In this document: positions 60,295-64,000 of the stretch, one piece after another | Numbering within the stretch: position 1 is the first letter of the stretch | How the letters are laid out: every line of letters starts with the position of its first letter | Program-made: the position numbers and the translations under genes | Assembly: GCA_944320305.1 (NCBI GenBank) | Contig: CALUGW010000005.1 | Location: forward strand, 1 to 64,000 | DNA length: 64,000 nucleotides | Source: an uncultured Prevotella sp. | GTDB taxonomy: Bacteria; Bacteroidota; Bacteroidia; Bacteroidales; Bacteroidaceae | Direction of reading: 5' to 3' | Notes under the pieces: generated by a model | Database searches by the model: none | The model's input: the letters and a program-made list of their open reading frames with translations, nothing else | What the model was told of the DNA's origin: nothing

Positions 60295-61476
60295 TCAGTG
60301 GTGGAACAGGCGCACGCCGGTGAACGCCATGGCGATGCCGTACTTGTCGCACGTCTCGATGACGTTGTCGTCGCGCACGGAGCCTCCCGCCTGGGCAATG
60401 TACTGCACGCCGCTCTTGTGGGCGCGCTCAATGTTGTCGCCAAAGGGGAAGAAAGCGTCGCTGCCCAGCGCCACACCCGTGTTGCGGGCTATCCATTCCT
60501 TTTTCTCCTCGACGGTCAGCGGCTCGGGCTTCTCCTTGAAGAGCGTCTGCCAGGTGCCGTCGCGCAGCACGTCGTCGTGCTCCTCGCTGATGTAGACGTC
60601 GATGGTGTTGTCGCGGTCGGCGCGGCGTATGCCGTCGACGAATGGCAGGGCCATCACCTTGGGGTGCTGGCGCAGCCACCAGATGTCGGCCTTGTTGCCG
60701 GCCAGGCGTGTGCAGTGGATGCGGCTCTGCTGTCCGGCGCCGATGCCGATGGCCTGTCCGTCCTTCACGTAGCACACCGAGTTGCTCTGTGTGTACTTCA
60801 GGGTGATGAGCGCGATGATGAGGTCGCGCATGGCCTCGGGCGTGAATGTCTTGTTCTGGGTGGGCACGTTCTCAAAGAGCTTGGGGTCGTCCAGACGCAC
60901 GTTGTTGCGCCCCTGCTCGAACGTTATGCCGAACACCTGCTTGTGCTCTATCGGCGCCGGCTCGTAGGCCGGGTCGATCTTTATCACGTTGTAGGTGCCC
61001 TTGCGCTTGGCCCGTAGTATCTCGAGCGCGCCGGGAGTGTAGCCGGGGGCTATCACGCCGTCGCTCACCTCGCGCTTGAGCAGTGTGGCGGTGGCCTCGT
61101 CGCAGGTGTCGCTCAGGGCCACAAAGTCGCCGTAGGAACTCATGCGGTCGGCTCCGCGGGCGCGGGCGTAGGCGCAGGCTATTGGCGACAGCTCCATCTT
61201 CACGTCGTCAACGAAGTAGACCTTCTTCAGAGTGTCGCTCAGCGGCAGGCCCACGGCGGCTCCGGCGGGCGACACGTGCTTGAACGAGGCGGCCGAGGGC
61301 AGGCCCGTGGCCGCTTTAAGTTCCCTCACCAGCTGCCAGCTGTTGAGCGCGTCGAGAAAGTTAATGTATCCCGGGCGGCCGTTGAGCACCTCAAGCGGCA
61401 GCTCTCCGTCGGCCATATAGATGCGCGACGGCTTCTGGTTCGGATTGCATCCGTACTTCAGTTCTAACTCTTTCAT
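60295..61476 (-). CDS. stand-alone AICAR formyltransferase (C-terminal half of PurH)
   Basis: 393 aa. It covers the AICAR transformylase domain, which transfers a formyl group from 10-formyl-THF to AICAR to give FAICAR. The catalytic Lys-His pair is in AASFKHVSPAGAAVG, and the late segments IGIGAGQQSRIHCTRLAG and GSDAFFPFGDNIERAHK are conserved. It lacks the cyclohydrolase domain found in bifunctional PurH; that domain is encoded at 43225-43824. The ATG at 61476 (MKELELKYG) is chosen. The open frame continues upstream through a tandem repeat but that part has no similarity to the family. Confidence 0.93.
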   Translation of the reverse strand: MKELELKYGCNPNQKPSRIYMADGELPLEVLNGRPGYINFLDALNSWQLVRELKAATGLPSAASFKHVSPAGAAVGLPLSDTLKKVYFVDDVKMELSPIACAYARARGADRMSSYGDFVALSDTCDEATATLLKREVSDGVIAPGYTPGALEILRAKRKGTYNVIKIDPAYEPAPIEHKQVFGITFEQGRNNVRLDDPKLFENVPTQNKTFTPEAMRDLIIALITLKYTQSNSVCYVKDGQAIGIGAGQQSRIHCTRLAGNKADIWWLRQHPKVMALPFVDGIRRADRDNTIDVYISEEHDDVLRDGTWQTLFKEKPEPLTVEEKKEWIARNTGVALGSDAFFPFGDNIERAHKSGVQYIAQAGGSVRDDNVIETCDKYGIAMAFTGVRLFHH

Positions 61477-61515
61477 GCTTATGTCGTTTGTCTTGATTGA
61501 TTCTTTTATTGTGCG

Positions 61516-61670
61516 GCTTAACTTCCGCAAAGTTAATGAAAGCGAGCGGAAAGAAAACCTGTTTTCAGTTTCCCGAGCGCAGCTTAACTTCTGCAAAGTT
61601 AATGCAAGCGAGCGGAAAGAAAACCTGTTTTCAGTTTCCCGAGCGCAGCTTAACTTCTGCAAAGTTAATA
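61516..61670 (-). promoter_or_regulatory. triplicated 66-bp promoter unit of the AICAR formyltransferase gene
   Basis: Three copies of CAAAGTTA (minus-strand TAACTTTG) at 61528, 61594 and 61660, spaced exactly 66 nt. The intervening sequence (GCGAGCGGAAAGAAAACCTG, then TTTTCAGTTTCCCGAGCGCA) repeats with few changes; the third copy is partial. 66 is a multiple of three, so the open frame translates into repeated 22-residue units, but the gene starts downstream. Confidence 0.75.
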
Positions 61671-61827
61671 TAATTATGTGAATTGTGCAACATTCAGAGC
61701 CTGCAAGGACTGTTTCCGGCGGCAAAGTTGCGGCTGGGCGTGGCTGTCAGCCTGTTCCGGGAGTGCATAAATACGCACGTTCGGGATAAGCAAGCATTGA
61801 GATTAAGCAGTGGCAGCTCTCATGTAG

Positions 61828-61912
61828 AGACGCAAAATTTTGCGTCTGACATTGTCATTTGCATCCATTTTTATGCACTGCCCCTCCGAGACGCAAAATT
61901 TTGCGTTTCTAC
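61828..61912. repeat. two copies of GACGCAAAATTTTGCGTC palindrome
   Basis: The palindromes at 61828-61847 and 61888-61907, with flanking GTAGA and TCTAC, are inverted relative to each other around a 40-nt spacer. Such elements recur between genes in many Bacteroidetes (recalled, not checked). Confidence 0.75.
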
Positions 61913-62083
61913 ACGCGGCAGACAGCAGGCCGGAGGCTTGCATTTCTTGCCGGACAAACGAAAATCCTTATCCCGAGCTCGCGTATAAATATGCAGTGGC
62001 ACCCCTGCTGCGGCAAGGTTGGAAACATGCCGCCGCAGGGGCGTTTGGGCTGTGTCGGAAAGTGGCACAGCCCTTTCCGTTTC

Positions 62084-62152
62084 TCAATATAGGCCATTTC
62101 GCACTGCAAAATGACCCTTTTCGCAGTGCAAAACGGCCTATATTGGAGGCCA
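62084..62152. repeat. interspersed repeat family B, copy 4 (short form)
   Basis: TCAATATAGGCCATTTCGCA and TGCAAAACGGCCTATATTGG are near-perfect reverse complements and enclose AAATGACCCTTTTCG. Part of the AAAACGGCC hairpin family. Confidence 0.8.
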
Positions 62153-62383
62153 AAATAACCCTTGCTGCAACGTGTTGACTGCCAGCGCGTTACGAAGCGT
62201 GCCCATTTTTGGCCTTTAGATGCTGTCCGGGCGGTCTGGCGGTATGGCTTCCGCCGTCGGCGCTTTTCTATATTTATGCATTTTAGCTGGATATTTATTC
62301 ACCTTCGCCATGCCTGCGCTTCATGCCGCTTGCGCCCGGTCTCAGTGGCGCGGAGTCATGGAATTTCATAAAAACATATGAAT

Positions 62384-62451
62384 GTCCGCAAGTTGCCGAA
62401 TGTTACAACGCCCATTATAAAGAGAATGCAACTTGCAAAATTGCGGCTGTC
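62384..62451. repeat. interspersed repeat family A, copy 7 (outer arms only)
   Basis: TGTCCGCAAGTTGCCGAATG and GCAACTTGCAAAATTGCGGC pair imperfectly without the GGGCGTG core. The layout resembles copy 5. Confidence 0.65.
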
Positions 62452-62474
62452 CAATCAAAAAAATAAAAGATTTT

Positions 62475-62508
62475 TTTGTTTCATTTCCATCTGTTTGCAT
62501 TATCTTTG
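62475..62508 (+). promoter_or_regulatory. promoter of the small HTH-like gene
   Basis: TTTG at 62475-62478, a 22-nt spacer and TATCTTTG at 62501-62508, 35 nt before the ATG. Confidence 0.7.
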
Positions 62509-62543
62509 CAGGCGCAAACAGCGGTCAGGATGCTGACTGAGGT

Positions 62544-62810
62544 ATGGCGGAAAATAAAAAAGTATGTTGTGAAATGGAAAAGCTGCAACGCGAACTGGTG
62601 AAACTGGCCGAGGCGATAGAGAACAACGTGGTGCGCAAGCCGGCAAAGGCACTGGCGCTCGACAGGCTCGGCGCCTTTCTGTCGGGCCGCGAGAAGCCCG
62701 GCCGCGAGACCCTCGACAAGCTGGCGCTCCTGGCCGGATTTCAGGACTGGGAGTCGTTCCGCAAGGCTCTGCACGGCGATGCCGACGGGGCAACGAACTA
62801 CAACAAGTGA
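62544..62810 (+). CDS. small protein with predicted HTH-like helices
   Basis: 88 aa. An N-terminal helix (CCEMEKLQRELVKLAEAI, about 8-26) is followed by a helix-turn-helix-like core ALDRLGAFLSGREKPGRETL and DKLALLAGFQDWESFRKAL (39-77), a pattern seen in Bacteroidetes proteins annotated as DNA-binding or of unknown function. The tail (HGDADGATNYNK) is polar. A strong promoter 35 nt upstream and the convergent placement with rplS support it. Its function is not known; a DNA-binding role is inference. Confidence 0.75.
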   Translation: MAENKKVCCEMEKLQRELVKLAEAIENNVVRKPAKALALDRLGAFLSGREKPGRETLDKLALLAGFQDWESFRKALHGDADGATNYNK

Positions 62811-62941
62811 CGGCCCGGGGCCGCTTGCCGCCCGCAGTGGGCAAAAACGCGAGGCAGGAGCCTGCGCGCCGCCTCTTCCGGTTGTCCGGACGGGCTTGTG
62901 CGCAGACTCCTGCCTTGTCTTTCCTGATGCCTCTTTCGGGC

Positions 62942-63307
62942 TTATGCCTGTGTGGCCGTGTTTGTTCTCTTCTCCTTGATGCGGGCCTTCTTGCCGGTGA
63001 GCTTGCGCAGGTAGTAGAGCTTTGCGCGGCGCACCTTGCCGATCTTGTTGACCTCGATGCTGTCGATGTTGGGCGACTCGAGCGGGAAAATACGCTCCAC
63101 GCCAACGGTTCCGGACATCTTGCGCACGGTGAAACGCTTCTTCTCGCCGTGGCCGCAGATCTTGATCACCACTCCGCGATAGAGCTGGATGCGCTCTTTT
63201 GTTCCCTCGATAATTTTGTAAGCGACAGTAACAGTGTCACCAGCCTTGAACTTCGGGTGCTGTTTGCCGGTTGCAAATGCTTCCTCAGCAACTTTAATTA
63301 AATCCAT
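62942..63307 (-). CDS. rplS: 50S ribosomal protein L19
   Basis: 121 aa, of normal length. [48 protein letters not shown] and [19 protein letters not shown] are the L19 signature. L19 lies at the 30S-50S interface near the 23S-5S contact. The ATG at 63307 (MDLIKVAEE) is preferred; an in-frame extension to 63430 passes through the promoter and has no L19 similarity. The trmD, rimM and rpsP genes that often flank it are not present here. Confidence 0.96.
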   Translation of the reverse strand: MDLIKVAEEAFATGKQHPKFKAGDTVTVAYKIIEGTKERIQLYRGVVIKICGHGEKKRFTVRKMSGTVGVERIFPLESPNIDSIEVNKIGKVRRAKLYYLRKLTGKKARIKEKRTNTATQA

Positions 63308-63399
63308 TTCTTGTATAATTAAATTTGTTCTTATCGTTCCGGCGCAACATAACAGGCAACTCGTAACTTCCTGACAGCGATTACGCGGGAAAGCGGTTG

Positions 63400-63430
63400 C
63401 AAAGTTACTACAAATTCCCGAAACTGGCAA
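63400..63430 (-). promoter_or_regulatory. promoter of rplS
   Basis: Minus strand: TTG at 63428-63430, a 20-nt spacer, TAACTTTG at 63400-63407. The leader is about 85 nt. It is arranged back to back with the promoter at 63447. Confidence 0.7.
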
Positions 63431-63446
63431 TTTGGCCGTGTTTTTT

Positions 63447-63478
63447 TTTGCCCGTTGGCGCGTTTTTCACTAATTTTG
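63447..63478 (+). promoter_or_regulatory. promoter of the 5'-nucleotidase-domain gene
   Basis: TTTG (63447-63450), a 20-nt spacer and TAATTTTG (63471-63478), a perfect match, 64 nt before the ATG. Confidence 0.75.
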
Positions 63479-63541
63479 CGCCTGCCGGTGCGCCCGTGCG
63501 CACTGTTAAGCAGATGTGAACAGCCGCTTAATAAGGAAGTT

Positions 63542-64000
63542 ATGGCAATCGTCAGGCAATATAAAAGCTACAGATTCAAGAAATCAAGACCGCTTCTGAG
63601 GGTCGGTCTCGCGCTGCTGCCGGCGGCCGCGTGGCTGCCGGCGCAGGGGCAGAGGGCCGCCGTGGTGTCGGTGGAGCACACGCGGCTGCTCGTCGACAGC
63701 CGCTACGACACGGCCGGAGACTCCGCCGCCGCAGCCTTTCTGCGCCCCTACAGCCACGCGGTTGACAGCGTCATGGGCCGCGTGGCAGGCCGCGCCGCCG
63801 CGCCGCTGCGGGCTTACCGCCCGGAGAGCCCGCTGTCTAACCTGCTGGCCGACATACTGCTCGACGCCGGGCCTGCCTTCGGCGAGCGCCCGCAGCTGGC
63901 CGTGCTCAACATGGGCGGCATCAGGGCGTCGCTGCCGCAGGGCGAGGTGACCTGCGGCGACTTGCTGCAGGTGGCGCCGTTCGAGAACAGGATATGCTTC
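63542..64000 (+). CDS. 5'-nucleotidase C-terminal-domain protein (partial)
   Basis: 153 codons visible, running off the window end with no stop. The start is basic (RQYKSYRFKKSRPLLR) and leads into a hydrophobic export signal (LALLPAAAWLPAQG). The mature part matches the substrate-binding C-terminal domain of 5'-nucleotidases: SPLSNLLADILLDAG, LAVLNMGGIRASLPQGEVT and DLLQVAPFENRI. In Bacteroidetes this domain is often encoded as its own gene next to a separate metallophosphatase gene, which would lie just beyond the window. The frame is inferred from direct translation because no closed ORF is available. Confidence 0.85.
   Translation, partial: MAIVRQYKSYRFKKSRPLLRVGLALLPAAAWLPAQGQRAAVVSVEHTRLLVDSRYDTAGDSAAAAFLRPYSHAVDSVMGRVAGRAAAPLRAYRPESPLSNLLADILLDAGPAFGERPQLAVLNMGGIRASLPQGEVTCGDLLQVAPFENRICF

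Larger units (their letters stand above)
61477..62543. other. repeat-rich intergenic region
   Basis: 1067 nt without a supported gene: three tandem promoter units (61516-61670), two GACGCAAAATTTTGCGTC palindromes (61828-61912), a family B copy (62084-62152), the outer arms of family A (62384-62451) and the promoter of the next small gene (62475-62508). Several GTGCATAAATA(T/C)GCAC-like palindromes also occur (61763-61778). Confidence 0.7.

Noticed and set aside
61516-61670. possible CRISPR array
   Set aside because: Three repeats with identical 'spacers' form a plain tandem duplication. A CRISPR would have constant repeats and different spacers, and no cas genes are present.
61477-61725. N-terminal extension of the formyltransferase by 83 codons
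   Set aside because: The extension is made of the 66-bp repeat unit (22-residue repeats) and contains -7 promoter elements; the family starts at MKELELKYG.

Overview
The window is chromosomal DNA from a GC-rich member of the Bacteroidales; Prevotellaceae or Muribaculaceae fit best, but the family cannot be fixed from sequence alone. Evidence for the order: a SusC/SusD pair, a GldH-type gliding lipoprotein, a fused MurF-Alr gene, Omp28-family proteins, and the Bacteroidota promoter (TTTG or TTG, about 20 nt, then TAnnTTTG) ahead of many genes instead of Shine-Dalgarno sites. About 55 protein genes and one tRNA-Lys are supported. Most of the content is core housekeeping. There is no phage, transposase, rRNA operon or CRISPR array.

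Layout. 0.2-6 kb (minus strand): MCE lipid-transport protein, amidase, FolB, B12-dependent ribonucleotide reductase. 6.5-10.5 kb: tryptophanase, nitroreductase, hexuronate-type MFS carrier. 10.6-17.7 kb (minus): murF-alr, folK, queA, truB, uppP, a DUF3098 protein and ftsX, mostly overlapping or tightly spaced. 17.8-18.6 kb: radical SAM protein. 19.5-33.3 kb (minus): a nine-gene envelope locus (SusC, SusD, zinc metallopeptidase lipoprotein, DUF4302, BACON lipoprotein, TlpA thioredoxin, DUF6029 barrel, two Omp28-like proteins), the main accessory region. 33.9-37.1 kb: coiled-coil lipoprotein, RsmI, AI-2E family permease, tRNA-Lys. 37.2-43.8 kb (minus): the cell-shape operon rodA-mrdA-mreD-mreC-mreB, preceded by an IMP cyclohydrolase. 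44.6-48 kb: GIN-type solenoid lipoprotein, histidine acid phosphatase, cupin. 48-52.2 kb (minus): gldH, ricT-like PSP1, holB, metF. 52.5-56 kb (plus): DUF262/DUF1524 protein, a small Cys-rich protein and a two-helix membrane protein, a candidate defence module. 56-61.5 kb (minus): GH51 arabinofuranosidase, DUF362 ferredoxin protein, small basic protein, stand-alone AICAR formyltransferase. 62.5-64 kb: small HTH-like protein, rplS, and a 5'-nucleotidase C-terminal-domain protein cut by the window end.

Three things stand out. First, the two PurH activities are split: the cyclohydrolase sits alone upstream of mreB, and the formyltransferase is 16.5 kb away behind a promoter present as three 66-bp tandem units. 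Second, the DUF262 module has its own strong promoter and no housekeeping neighbours on its strand. Third, the intergenic spaces are populated by at least three interspersed repeat families (nested palindromes with a GGGCGTGTCTCGCA core, AAAACGGCC hairpin clusters, and CTCCCC/GGGGAG elements), plus a GIN-domain lipoprotein whose solenoid carries a cysteine exactly every 20 residues.
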